A stretch of 64,000 nt of DNA from Paraflavitalea pollutisoli. GTDB lineage: Bacteria; Bacteroidota; Bacteroidia; Chitinophagales; Chitinophagaceae. A program made the translations under genes and the position numbers. The stretch spans positions 372,001 through 436,000 of the forward strand of contig NZ_JARKMX010000014.1 of assembly GCF_029360705.1 (NCBI RefSeq). Direction: 5' to 3'. Under the pieces are notes generated by a model. The model did no database searches. It was given only the letters and a program-made list of their open reading frames with translations, and had not been told where the DNA came from. This document shows, piece after piece, positions 42,223 through 51,867 of this stretch. Positions within the stretch are counted from its first letter, which is position 1, and each line of letters begins with the position of its first letter.

Positions 42223-45200
42223 ATGCCCAAGAAAGCCATTATTATCGGCGCAGGTCCTGCCGGCCTTACTGCCGCGTATGAGCTCCTGAAACGTACCGAC
42301 ATCAAGCCAATCGTCATCGAGAAATGCAACCAAGTGGGTGGCATTTCCAAGACCGTCAGTTATAAGGGAAACAAAATGGACTTCGGTCCACACCGCTTTT
42401 TCTCCAAGAGCGACCGGGTGATGAACTGGTGGACCAACATCATGCCCCTCCATACCCCTAAAGGAGAAGACCTTACGATCAGTTACCAAAACAAATCGAG
42501 AACCCTTGACACAGGTAATTTCCTGACTACCGACGAAACAAATGGGCTACCCCCCAAACAGTCGATGATGGTCATTCCTCGTCTCACGCGCATCTATTTC
42601 CTTCGTCAGTTCTTTGCCTACCCAATACAATTATCCATCGCCACACTTGGCCAATTGGGTATTTGGACTACCATTAAAATTGTGTTCTCTTACCTATATG
42701 CCCGGCTGGTTCCCCGTAAACCAGAAAACAGCCTGGAAGATTTCATGATCAATAAGTTTGGCAGTGTACTTTATCACATTTTCTTCAAGGATTATACCGA
42801 GAAGGTGTGGGGCATGGATTGCAATAAGATCTCTGCAGATTGGGGCGCGCAACGCATCAAAGGCGTTTCATTGAGTAAGGCAGTTATCCATGCAGCGAAG
42901 GCACTCGCCAAAAAGAAAAAGAAGACTGATATCAATCAAAAAGATACAGAAACCAGCCTGATCGAGCAGTTCCTCTACCCAGCTATGGGCGCCGGTGCGA
43001 TGTGGGAAGAAGTGGCCCGCCAGGTGGAAGTGATGGGGGGCAAGATCGTCAGCAATTACGATGTTAAGCATATCCTGACCGAAGGTGATCAAATCACCGG
43101 CATCCAGGCTTTAAATATGCAAACAGGACAGCTTGAATCTCTGGAAGGAGACTATTTTTTCTCTACCATGCCCGTCAAAGAGCTAATCAGCGGCATGAAA
43201 ACGGATGTACCCACAGAAATTAAGGATATTGCAGAGGGGCTCATTTATCGGGATTTTGTTTACGCAGGCGTGCTGGTCAAGAAGATGACCATGGCCACCC
43301 CAAAAGATAGCTGGATCTATATCCAGGAGAAGGATGTAAAGGTTGCCCGCATGCAGGTATATAATAATTGGGGACCTTATATGGTAGCCGATCCCAATAC
43401 GGTATGGCTAGGCCTGGAATACTTCTGTACGAAAGGCGATGCGATCTGGAATACTACGGACGAAGATATCAAGAAGCTAGCCGTTGAGGAACTCATCAAA
43501 ATGGACCTCATCACACGCGAAGATGTGTTGGACAGCACCGTTAACCGGATGGAAAAGACTTATCCTGCTTACTTCGGCACCTACACCCGGTTTGAGGAAA
43601 TACAAAATTACCTGGAGCGTTTCCCCAACCTGTTCCTTGTTGGACGAAACGGCATGCACAAGTATAACAATACCGACCATAGTATGCTGACGGCGATGGT
43701 AGCGGTAGACAATATCGCCGAAGGAATTACCAGCAAAGCTAACCTGTGGGAAATTAATACCGAGCAGGAGTATCATGAGGTCAAGAAAGATTCGATTCAG
43801 GAAAACAACGGCACCCTCGATAAAAACGCACCAGTTCCTAATTTCGGGGGCAATAGAGCCGCAGCTGGTGGGTTGAAATCATTTATTCTTCGCGACAAAA
43901 CAAACCGGCAGTTTTTATGGTTTGCGGCCATCATCTCCGTCATACAATTTGTGATATTTAAGTACTTCTATCCATTCGCCCATTATATACACGGAGATTC
44001 CTTTGTCTACATACAAGCGGCTTCTGGCAATTGGGACATTAATACGCACTTGATCGGCTACTCCCGTTTCTTACGACTATTTAGTGTGTTCAGCAGTTCA
44101 GATGTATTATTAACCGCCTTTCAATACCTGATAGCACAGGCAAGTGGCATGTTTTTCCTGTTCACGATCTTCTATTTCCATCAGATTGGAAGAGTCATGC
44201 GATATATCCTAGTGATTATTATGGTCGTAAATCCAATGTTTTTGTACATAGCCAATATGGTTTCCAGTGATTGCCTCTTCATGAGTTTAAGTCTAACCTG
44301 GTTTTCGCTTCTATTATGGATTCTATATCGGCCATCCAATCTAATTATTCTAGCACACACCATAGTAATTTCATTTGCATTCACTGTTCGTTATAATGCA
44401 CTGGTATATCCCGGGATAGCCGTCTTGGTATTCCTTTTCGCAAAAATACCTTTTCACAAAAAGGCCATTGGTATAGGATCATTCCTAATTCTTTGCGGGC
44501 TATTCGTCGCCTATACTGGAAATAAATTCAAAGAGCTAACTGGCATTTGGCAATTCTCGCCTTTCAGCGGCTGGCAGGCAGCGAATAATGCTATGTATAC
44601 GTATCGCTATGTCGACAGCGCCGACAGAAAGCCTGTTCCCAAAAAGTTCTTTGCCCTAGATAGTACGATCAGGGACTATTTTGATAAACACAGAGATATT
44701 AAGAAGTTTCCCATTGAAGACATAAAGGCCAGCACTTTCTATATGTGGACACCAGGACTGCCACTATACGCCTATCGAGACAAAGTTTTCTTTGACAAAA
44801 AGGATACACTTGCAACTGATTTGAAGATGTGGTCAAGTATGGGGCCATTGTACAAAGACTATGGAACCTGGATTCTTAAGCAATACCCTCTTCAATTTGC
44901 ACAACATTTCGTCGGGCCAAATTTTATCAAGTATTACGCCCCGCCAGCAGAATTTATGGAATTCTACAACGGAGGAAACGATAGTGTCACCCTCGGAGCC
45001 GTAAAATGGTTTCATTATAAAAATGCCCACGTTTATTCCCGAATTATGGATCCCAAATCTTATATACTTGAAATTTATCCGATTGTTACGGGGATGATGA
45101 ACGTTATGCTGTTTTGTTCACTAATCTGTTTCGTATGGCTAGGCGGACTGAGGAGAACAACTCCTCTAAAAAAAACCTTAATCCTAGTATTTGCTATTTG

Positions 45201-45387
45201 GTCCATCAATGCAATATTCACCATCCTTTCATCGCCAGCTGCTATTCGATTGCAAGCTTTTCCTATTTTGCTTGAAACAGCTTTTGCGTTGATTTTGGTA
45301 GACTGGCTATATAACTTGGCAAGTAAAACTGAATTAGCGAAGACTTCGAAAGAGCAAAACTCACTAAATACGGCAATCACGAACTAG
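42223..45387 (+). CDS. fusion: UDP-galactopyranose-mutase-like flavoenzyme plus polytopic GT-C-like membrane domain
   Basis: 1054 residues from the ATG at 42223 ([14 protein letters not shown]); the TTG 15 bases upstream is less likely. Residues 1-510 form an FAD-dependent protein: GxGxxG motif at 9-14, [19 protein letters not shown] (54-62), [10 protein letters not shown], and a final [21 protein letters not shown]. This is the UDP-galactopyranose-mutase/protoporphyrinogen-oxidase-like group of polysaccharide clusters. After a linker (about 510-560) come about ten membrane helices; the first loop has HGDSFVYIQ (590-598), the Asp-containing loop typical of GT-C glycosyltransferases. Such flavoenzymes are normally about 500-residue single proteins. 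The frame is continuous. A TlpA-like gene follows after 34 bases. Confidence 0.8.
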   Translation: MPKKAIIIGAGPAGLTAAYELLKRTDIKPIVIEKCNQVGGISKTVSYKGNKMDFGPHRFFSKSDRVMNWWTNIMPLHTPKGEDLTISYQNKSRTLDTGNFLTTDETNGLPPKQSMMVIPRLTRIYFLRQFFAYPIQLSIATLGQLGIWTTIKIVFSYLYARLVPRKPENSLEDFMINKFGSVLYHIFFKDYTEKVWGMDCNKISADWGAQRIKGVSLSKAVIHAAKALAKKKKKTDINQKDTETSLIEQFLYPAMGAGAMWEEVARQVEVMGGKIVSNYDVKHILTEGDQITGIQALNMQTGQLESLEGDYFFSTMPVKELISGMKTDVPTEIKDIAEGLIYRDFVYAGVLVKKMTMATPKDSWIYIQEKDVKVARMQVYNNWGPYMVADPNTVWLGLEYFCTKGDAIWNTTDEDIKKLAVEELIKMDLITREDVLDSTVNRMEKTYPAYFGTYTRFEEIQNYLERFPNLFLVGRNGMHKYNNTDHSMLTAMVAVDNIAEGITSKANLWEINTEQEYHEVKKDSIQENNGTLDKNAPVPNFGGNRAAAGGLKSFILRDKTNRQFLWFAAIISVIQFVIFKYFYPFAHYIHGDSFVYIQAASGNWDINTHLIGYSRFLRLFSVFSSSDVLLTAFQYLIAQASGMFFLFTIFYFHQIGRVMRYILVIIMVVNPMFLYIANMVSSDCLFMSLSLTWFSLLLWILYRPSNLIILAHTIVISFAFTVRYNALVYPGIAVLVFLFAKIPFHKKAIGIGSFLILCGLFVAYTGNKFKELTGIWQFSPFSGWQAANNAMYTYRYVDSADRKPVPKKFFALDSTIRDYFDKHRDIKKFPIEDIKASTFYMWTPGLPLYAYRDKVFFDKKDTLATDLKMWSSMGPLYKDYGTWILKQYPLQFAQHFVGPNFIKYYAPPAEFMEFYNGGNDSVTLGAVKWFHYKNAHVYSRIMDPKSYILEIYPIVTGMMNVMLFCSLICFVWLGGLRRTTPLKKTLILVFAIWSINAIFTILSSPAAIRLQAFPILLETAFALILVDWLYNLASKTELAKTSKEQNSLNTAITN

Positions 45388-45421
45388 CGTCCATTTTCTT
45401 TTGTAGAATAAAAGCAAACCA

Positions 45422-45913
45422 ATGAGATATTCACCGCTAATATTATTACTAATTTTTTCTGCTTGCTTTGGCAAGAAGCCGGAAACAACAGGAAACGAGG
45501 GTAAAACACTTCCAGAATTCAGCCTATTAATGCTAGACAGTACCTATCTCAACACAAAAAATATAAAAACAGGCAAGCCATCTGTATTCTTCATTTTTAG
45601 CGCCTATTGCCCACACTGTAAATCGCAACTTTTAAGCATGCTAGACAATATGGATAAATTAAATGAGACCCAAATCTATATGATAGCCCAAGAACCACTT
45701 TCCGCAATTAGGGAATACTACAAAAATGCAAACCTGGTTAAATTCCCAAATATAAAAATGGGAATCGACACTTCAGGATTTCTCGGAGAATACATGCACG
45801 TAAAAGGGATACCCTATTTGGCCTTATTTGACAAGGAGAAAAAATTACTTAAAGCATATTTAGGTCCGACTAAAACATCCATAATCAAAGACGGCCTTTC
45901 CTTAAACAACTAA
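45422..45913 (+). CDS. TlpA/thioredoxin-like lipoprotein
   Basis: 163 residues. Lipoprotein signal with IFSAC (Cys15). Thioredoxin-like fold with FIFSAYCPHCKSQ, the redox pair Cys63-Pro-His-Cys66, and a cis-Pro in VKGIPYLALFD. The CPHC pair fits a periplasmic thiol oxidoreductase anchored to a membrane. It lies 34 bases after the fusion gene and 146 bases before family-B copy 2, whose mature form has Cys residues that could be its substrate (inferred). Confidence 0.85.
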   Translation: MRYSPLILLLIFSACFGKKPETTGNEGKTLPEFSLLMLDSTYLNTKNIKTGKPSVFFIFSAYCPHCKSQLLSMLDNMDKLNETQIYMIAQEPLSAIREYYKNANLVKFPNIKMGIDTSGFLGEYMHVKGIPYLALFDKEKKLLKAYLGPTKTSIIKDGLSLNN

Positions 45914-46030
45914 TTAAAAATCAAACTTTTTGCGCAGAGATACGAAGCAGCGACTTGCAAGCACTGCTTCAAGTGGAGCAGCCGAAAACCACTTTCATCA
46001 GAGTAGGCAATGAAATTCCATTAAAGTTTA

Positions 46031-46049
46031 GCTTTTTGATCCAAAAAGC
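46031..46049 (+). promoter_or_regulatory. conserved leader hairpin of family B (copy 2)
   Basis: GCTTTTTG and CAAAAAGC form an 8-bp stem with loop ATC, ending 10 bases before the ATG at 46060. Same position as the hairpin at 39578-39597. Confidence 0.6.
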
Positions 46050-46059
46050 ACCTTTTTTT

Positions 46060-46359
46060 ATGAAAAGAGTAAAAATCATGCTGACTTCAGTACTTGCATT
46101 GGCAGTTGTTGCTGGTGCTGTAGCTTTCAAAGTAAAAACTGATAATGTGTGCGCTTGGGCAAAATTATTCCCAACAACCGTCACCACACCTTCGACTACA
46201 CTTTTTTCAACCGACAGAGTGACAACAATTCCAGGTATTCGCGCAACTACAACTACTACAGCAAACGTATATGCGCTAACACAAGTTACTACAGCGGCTG
46301 AATGTCCCACTACACCTGTAATTGGACTGAAAAGCAAGACAATCGCAAACGAGGAATAA
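46060..46359 (+). CDS. small exported Thr/Cys-rich protein, family B (copy 2)
   Basis: 99 residues from the ATG at 46060 (MKRVKIMLTS); earlier in-frame codons run through the hairpin and lack a signal. Signal stretch LTSVLALAVVAGAVAF, then KVKTDNVCAWAKLFPTTVTT, a Thr-rich middle (ATTTTTA), AECPTTP and KSKTIANEE. About a quarter of the mature part is Thr; two Cys. Paralogue of 39282-39569. It converges on susD2, with the terminator 46383-46409 between. Confidence 0.7.
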   Translation: MKRVKIMLTSVLALAVVAGAVAFKVKTDNVCAWAKLFPTTVTTPSTTLFSTDRVTTIPGIRATTTTTANVYALTQVTTAAECPTTPVIGLKSKTIANEE

Positions 46360-46382
46360 TTAATATCAATATTCCATTTAAT

Positions 46383-46409
46383 AAAAGCGGAAGAACTTCT
46401 TCCGCTTTT
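46383..46409. terminator. bidirectional terminator between family-B copy 2 and susD2
   Basis: AAAAGCGGAAGAA and TTCTTCCGCTTTT are perfect mirror arms of 13 bp around one C. A and T tails fit both directions. Confidence 0.8.
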
Positions 46410-46531
46410 ACATTCTGAAAATTCTAAAAATATTCGCGACGACGATCTCTAGCAGTATTCCAATTAACCCTAGAAAATACCAATTGCGTATCGTATCAGA
46501 CGTCGCAATAAAAAGTAAAACTAAAGGCTTA

Positions 46532-48001
46532 CTAATAACCAGGGTTTTGAGTTAGTCGTGGATTAAATAACAAATCATTAAAAGGTATAGGCAAAAGTTG
46601 GTCTTCAGTCTCCCACGTACCACCTTTCTCAGGCGTAACCTTACTCATTATCTCGTTAATTTTATTAACTCTTTTCAGATCAAACCATCGATGCCCCCAT
46701 TCACAAAATAGTTCAACTTGACGTTCATGAAGAATTGCATTCAATAATTCCTTCGCTGAAACTGAAGAAATAACTTTTTCAATTAATGGAAGATTAGCTC
46801 TCAGTCTAACCTTATTTATATCATCAATGGAACCATTCAAATTACCTTCGTTTGCTCTAGCCTCTGCCCTTATTAAATACATTTCCGATAATCTAAGGCA
46901 AATGCTGTATTCCTGCATTTGATCTAAATTTAATAGATTGGGATTATATTCTCCTTCCTTATACTTATAGGGAAAATAAGATAAATTAGGGGGCTCCCCA
47001 AAACTACTAATCCACAAATCCTCCCTTTGATCATCTGGTTCAAATGCATTTAAAAGATACGAACTTAACTGAACCTGTTTTTCAAAGCCTAACCCAGAGG
47101 GTATTGCTGACAAATTAAATCTTCGCCCTTCAGTAGTATTCCAACCAATACTAGTTGGTTGAATCTGCCAAATAGCATCTTTTGAGCCTTTTAAAAATGT
47201 AAATCCTATTGGATCTAAATTGAACAAGGCAGTATTATCAATTATTCTAGTGGATTCCATTTCCGCCAGTTGCCACTTTTCAGAATAAATATATACACGT
47301 GCTAGAAGTGCAGTAGCCGCCCATTTTGTTGGACGTACACGTTGTTCTAGACCCACTCCATAATTAGTCAAACGGCCATTTAAATATTTGTCGTTTAAAA
47401 GCTCCCTTGCACTCAACAGATCTTTAATAATGGCTTGGTACACCTGATCGACTGATGTTCGAACCAATAAACGAGTCTGCTCTGGATCAGTAGAAGTCGG
47501 CAAAGGAATACTACCATATAAATTTACAAGATAAAAATTCAACCAACTTCTAATAAATAAGGCCTCCCCTGTTAGTTGATCCTTAATCCTACTCGTCAAC
47601 TTGCTGTTACCCTGTAGCCCTTCCAAAGCTGAATTACAACGAAAAATTAAGTTGTAATACGAATTCCAAAATTCGTGTCCCCGAGAAACACTTTCATTAG
47701 AAGCCAAGGAATTATGGTAGTAGTCTAGCTTTGCCATATCAGCTCCATCCCAAATCGTCCATTCATCAGCTAAAAGTCCAACCAATTCAGCAATCTCGGC
47801 CCCCATATCTATTAAATCTGAACTGATTCCAGTCAAAACAACAATCGCCGTTTCGTCTGTTGTAAACATACTGGCTTGAGAAACATTACCCTTTGGAACT
47901 TCTACTTGCACGAATTTTCGGCAATTTACAAATTGCATTATCAAGAAAACAAATATGGCATGAATCAAAGTAAGTCTGCTTTTTCCTGATTTCATTCTCA
48001 T
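46532..48001 (-). CDS. SusD/RagB-family lipoprotein, module 2
   Basis: 489 residues. Lipoprotein signal with MQFVNC (Cys27). SusD traits are EALFIRSWLNFYLVNLYGS, ALLARVYIYSEKW, CLRLSEMYLIRAEAR, CEWGHRWFDLKR and the terminal FNPRLTQNPGY. Hand counts of sampled lines give about 37-40% GC, lower than the neighbouring core genes. It follows susC2 by 38 bases and should act as its ligand-binding lid. Confidence 0.93.
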   Translation of the reverse strand: MRMKSGKSRLTLIHAIFVFLIMQFVNCRKFVQVEVPKGNVSQASMFTTDETAIVVLTGISSDLIDMGAEIAELVGLLADEWTIWDGADMAKLDYYHNSLASNESVSRGHEFWNSYYNLIFRCNSALEGLQGNSKLTSRIKDQLTGEALFIRSWLNFYLVNLYGSIPLPTSTDPEQTRLLVRTSVDQVYQAIIKDLLSARELLNDKYLNGRLTNYGVGLEQRVRPTKWAATALLARVYIYSEKWQLAEMESTRIIDNTALFNLDPIGFTFLKGSKDAIWQIQPTSIGWNTTEGRRFNLSAIPSGLGFEKQVQLSSYLLNAFEPDDQREDLWISSFGEPPNLSYFPYKYKEGEYNPNLLNLDQMQEYSICLRLSEMYLIRAEARANEGNLNGSIDDINKVRLRANLPLIEKVISSVSAKELLNAILHERQVELFCEWGHRWFDLKRVNKINEIMSKVTPEKGGTWETEDQLLPIPFNDLLFNPRLTQNPGY

Positions 48002-48039
48002 TATCTACATTTTTACTGCTAAAAGCCAATTACCAAAAT

Positions 48040-51000
48040 TTATAAATTTATCTGGGCACCAACTGTGATAACTCTAAGTGGGGGAAGCCCACCAAGACTT
48101 AAGGTTTCGGGATCTAAACCATTATATCTACTAAAAGTCAAAATATTTTGCCCATTCGAGAAAATTCTTAGTTGTTTTATCTTAAGTCTCCTTAGTAATT
48201 TCTGAGGCACTGTATAGGAAAGTGAGATATTCTTCAATCTTAAGAATGACAGGTTTTTATATGCCAAATCTCCCAATATTGTGGGCATTCCAGTACTAGA
48301 AGAAGCATACTTCTGATATATCCCTGGCATTTCGGGACTTTGCCACCGGTTTAAGACAGCAACTGGTTGATTACCGTATACAACATATGGATCGTTAAAA
48401 GCTACTAACCCAGCAACAGTAGTAAATCTAATAATATCATTAGCCTTTCTATTGCTAAATTGCCAGAGGAAATCTAATGTTAAAGACTTAAATGTGAAGG
48501 AATTTTGAAACCCTCCATACCACCTAGCACTAGTATTATATAAAATCGTTCTATCATCCAAAGAGGGCTGAGAAGTAGGTTGCCCATGGGTACTATTAAA
48601 CTGGTATATACCTTTCTCTCTATTTAAGCCATAATAAGAATATGTCTTCGTAGTTCCTAGCGGTGCACCAATTAGCATGGTATTACTTAATGGTGACAAA
48701 TCCAGACCAGGGAATTTTACAAGTTTATTGCGAGGGATCGTTAAATTGAAACTAGCATTGTATTTAATATTTCCCAGGTTAACACCAGAACTAGTAAGTA
48801 AAAACTCCCATCCATCATTCTGAATTACTGCAGGTAAATTTTGAAGATATGATCCGAAACCTGTCATGATTGGCATATTTACTGATGTCAAGCTATTTGA
48901 ACTCCTATTATTATAGTAATTAATTGACAAAAGACATTTATCGTTAAATAAACCAATGTCAACGCCAGCCTGCATTTTTCGAGTCTCTTCCCACTCCAAA
49001 TATGGATTTGGCAACCCTGTTGGCGCATACACACCTGAAGTTCCTTGATAAGAAATATCCCGATAAGACGGTTGATAAAGGTTCATAAATCTATAGTTGC
49101 CAATCTGATCGTTACCAGTGGTTCCATAGCTACCCCTTATTTTTGCAAAACTAACTATACTAAATAGTCTCCTGAAAAAGTTTTCCTCGCTAACCACCCA
49201 CCCGATCGCCACTGAGCCAAAATTATTAAATTGACTTTCGGATCCAAATCTAGAACTTCCATCACGTCTCGCAGATAAATTCATCAAATACTTACCTCTG
49301 TATGAATAGGCTACTCGGCCAAAAACAGCATTATATTTGTATTCACTAGCATCAACCCCCCAAGGTCTAATTACCATACCAGATGTCATATTTTTTAACA
49401 AAGCATCGCTTGAAAAACCCGTCACCCAAAAACCTCTGCCATCATTGACCTGATTTTGAAAAGTCGTACCCGCTAAAACATTTAAAGAATGAAACCCAAT
49501 TTTAAATTGCCACAAAAGTTGGGGTTCAACAATCCAGCTGCGTGTGTTATTATAATTAAACTTTGAACTCCTTTCTCTACCTTCTCGCTTTTCAGGCTTC
49601 TCAGTTTCTTCATAAGAGGCACTAAATTGATCCGAAGCCATTGATGTAAATCCGAATGTGCTTTTAAGCTCAAGTCCATCAATAATTCGATAGCTTACGC
49701 TTGCGTTACTTATTAAATTGTCTACTTTAGTTTCAAAAACATTATAAAGCTTGGATAATGGATTGTACCAAGTTGAATTACCATTTGTGGGATTAGGCGC
49801 CCAATTTAAACTTCCATCACCATTGAATAATGCGGGAGCTACTGGTGGCAAATTAAGAGCGTAGCTTGTAAAATCAACACCTGGTAATTTATTTAGGTTG
49901 TACATATAACTAGCCCCCATTTGCAACTTAAATCGCTGATCTTTAGAAGTTGCTGAAACATTTAAATGAAGACTTCCTAACGAATTTGCGAAAGACCCGG
50001 GAAAAACAGTGCTTTCACGGCCATAAGTAGAGCTAACCAAAAATTGGGTATATTCAGATCCTCCCGAGACACTAACGGTACCTCTTGTAAAGTTTGCATT
50101 ACCTCCAATCAACTCCTTCTGCCAATCTGTGTACCGAGTGGTATCCCAAACACCTCGCAAGTCATAGTCGCTTGACAATATTGGTCTCCCGTCGTTTCGT
50201 TTTGCCTCTCTGCGCATTTCCATATATTGAGCACTGCTGAGTAGTTTAATCTTTTGGGGAACATGTCCGACACCTTGTTGTAAATTCACATCTATTTTAA
50301 GACTTCCTGGCTTTCCTTTTTTTGTTGTTATGAGAATTGCCCCATTGGCCGCTCGCGAACCATATATTGCAGTAGCATCCGCGTCCCTTAGGACAGTAAT
50401 GCTTTCTATGTCAGCCGGGTTAATGTAGGCGAGTGGGCTTCCATAATTTGACAAACTTCTTTCTCCATCATTTGATGATGTGCCTAGAATAGGTACATCT
50501 CCCCCACCCGAAAATGTGGATAGATTTTGCGAAGAATAGGGGATACCATCAACTACTATAAATGGATCTGAGCCAACAACTGAATTGTCTAAGTTGTTTC
50601 TTCCTTGAATCCTTATAGTAACTCCACCACCTGCAATCCCATTTTCTTGAGCAACTACTAATCCAGGAACTCTGCCAGCTAAGGATAATAACGGATTGTT
50701 TATTGGTTGCTTTTCTATGTCTTCGGCCTTAATAGTTACAATTGGCCCCAAGCTCATACGTTGGGATGATTTTCCATATGCAATGATTTGGACCTCGTCC
50801 AGCTTGCTAGTCTTACCTTTGACTGTTACAATTATTGAAGTTTGGCCTTTGATAGCAAACTCAGACGTTTCAATATTTGTTCCAGTCAAAATCAATACAG
50901 ATGTAGCTTCAACCCTTTTTATTACAAATTCTCCATCCCCATCAGTTGAGGTTCCTAATTTATTGTTTCCTTTAACTTGTATTGAAACCCCGGCCACCGG

Positions 51001-51459
51001 ATCGCCCCTTTCATTTATTACACGACCACGCACATCAATCTGTAATTGATAAACCAACTCAAGATTTTGTTGTATCTGGATTTTTTTCTCAATTTTTTCC
51101 TTTATAATAATAACACGTTCGATCACGGTGTATGTCAAAGGTTGACCTTGAAGAATGACACCTAATGCATCAAAAATCTTAGCGTTAGCTACATTTATGG
51201 TAATCGGCTTTGCTTTGGCCAAATCAGTTTCGCTGTAAGTAAAAGTATAACCAGTTTGTTTCCTGATCTCTGTGAGCACTTTTGAAAGTGGGGCGTCCTT
51301 GAAATTTAGATTTACCACTTGAGATTCACCTGGCGGATTAAATGCCACCATAGGAATCAACCATACAATCAAAAATAACAGTTTGTAAAATCGCTGAAGT
51401 TTTGCTATCGTATCAGCATTGGGGCAGTTTTTTCGTTGACCATAAGCAGATCGTAACAT
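48040..51459 (-). CDS. SusC/RagA-family TonB-dependent receptor with STN domain, module 2
   Basis: 1139 residues. N-terminus with a cytoplasmic stretch before the signal helix (KLLFLIVWLIPMVAF), STN domain (about 48-120, LSKVLTEIRKQTGYTF), carboxypeptidase-regulatory-like domain, plug starting DEVQIIAYGKSSQR with VDGIPYSSQN and the signature ITVLRDADATAIYGSRAANG, and a barrel ending VGAQINL. Like susD2 it is AT-rich. It shares the IAYG plug start with SusC1 and SusC3. The ligand is unknown. Confidence 0.93.
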   Translation of the reverse strand: MLRSAYGQRKNCPNADTIAKLQRFYKLLFLIVWLIPMVAFNPPGESQVVNLNFKDAPLSKVLTEIRKQTGYTFTYSETDLAKAKPITINVANAKIFDALGVILQGQPLTYTVIERVIIIKEKIEKKIQIQQNLELVYQLQIDVRGRVINERGDPVAGVSIQVKGNNKLGTSTDGDGEFVIKRVEATSVLILTGTNIETSEFAIKGQTSIIVTVKGKTSKLDEVQIIAYGKSSQRMSLGPIVTIKAEDIEKQPINNPLLSLAGRVPGLVVAQENGIAGGGVTIRIQGRNNLDNSVVGSDPFIVVDGIPYSSQNLSTFSGGGDVPILGTSSNDGERSLSNYGSPLAYINPADIESITVLRDADATAIYGSRAANGAILITTKKGKPGSLKIDVNLQQGVGHVPQKIKLLSSAQYMEMRREAKRNDGRPILSSDYDLRGVWDTTRYTDWQKELIGGNANFTRGTVSVSGGSEYTQFLVSSTYGRESTVFPGSFANSLGSLHLNVSATSKDQRFKLQMGASYMYNLNKLPGVDFTSYALNLPPVAPALFNGDGSLNWAPNPTNGNSTWYNPLSKLYNVFETKVDNLISNASVSYRIIDGLELKSTFGFTSMASDQFSASYEETEKPEKREGRERSSKFNYNNTRSWIVEPQLLWQFKIGFHSLNVLAGTTFQNQVNDGRGFWVTGFSSDALLKNMTSGMVIRPWGVDASEYKYNAVFGRVAYSYRGKYLMNLSARRDGSSRFGSESQFNNFGSVAIGWVVSEENFFRRLFSIVSFAKIRGSYGTTGNDQIGNYRFMNLYQPSYRDISYQGTSGVYAPTGLPNPYLEWEETRKMQAGVDIGLFNDKCLLSINYYNNRSSNSLTSVNMPIMTGFGSYLQNLPAVIQNDGWEFLLTSSGVNLGNIKYNASFNLTIPRNKLVKFPGLDLSPLSNTMLIGAPLGTTKTYSYYGLNREKGIYQFNSTHGQPTSQPSLDDRTILYNTSARWYGGFQNSFTFKSLTLDFLWQFSNRKANDIIRFTTVAGLVAFNDPYVVYGNQPVAVLNRWQSPEMPGIYQKYASSSTGMPTILGDLAYKNLSFLRLKNISLSYTVPQKLLRRLKIKQLRIFSNGQNILTFSRYNGLDPETLSLGGLPPLRVITVGAQINL

Positions 51460-51630
51460 AATTGATTCCTTAATGTTGTCGTTAACAAAAAGGCAACTGC
51501 AGTATATTGAAGGTATCTTTACTAATCAATAAGCCCTTCCAGATATAATAACCGTTGCCAAGTTTCGGATCAAAAAGAGAACTTAAAATCTCATAGGCAA
51601 GGCAAAGGTTATGCTTAACGATTGCAGCGA

Positions 51631-51645
51631 GGGGGTTTAATGGTT
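51631..51645 (-). promoter_or_regulatory. shared susC-upstream motif ACCATTAAACCCCC (copy 2)
   Basis: On the coding strand AACCATTAAACCCCC, about 172 bases before the susC2 ATG. Same 11-mer as at 29472 and 63880. The 408-base gap 51460-51867 otherwise holds only the terminator at 51790-51825. Confidence 0.55.
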
Positions 51646-51789
51646 AAGACTTGGTAGGAATAACGCTTGTAGAAGTTATTTGGAGACTATTTAGCATCAC
51701 CCACTAGAATATTAAACGAACATGCGGTAAGGCATAACCATTAATTTGTTATCTTTTTATAAAATTATTTACCCAGTGCCCCATAATGG

Positions 51790-51825
51790 AAAAGATCGCG
51801 TAGGTATCCCTAATCGCGATCTTTT
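51790..51825 (-). terminator. terminator between fecR2 and susC2
   Basis: AAAAGATCGCG and CGCGATCTTTT form an 11-bp stem; an inner TAGG/CCTA pair extends it. It lies 43 bases after the fecR2 stop and 331 bases before susC2, so susC2 must have its own promoter. Confidence 0.8.
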
Positions 51826-51867
51826 ACTGCTCTTTTATACTAACAATCGGTAGTATCCTATTTCCTA

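Noticed and set aside
39785-51459. Arabinan polysaccharide-utilisation locus (GH51 plus SusCD2)
   Set aside because: Only one glycoside hydrolase, 4.8 kb away and separated by unrelated genes; no hybrid two-component regulator and no further CAZymes.
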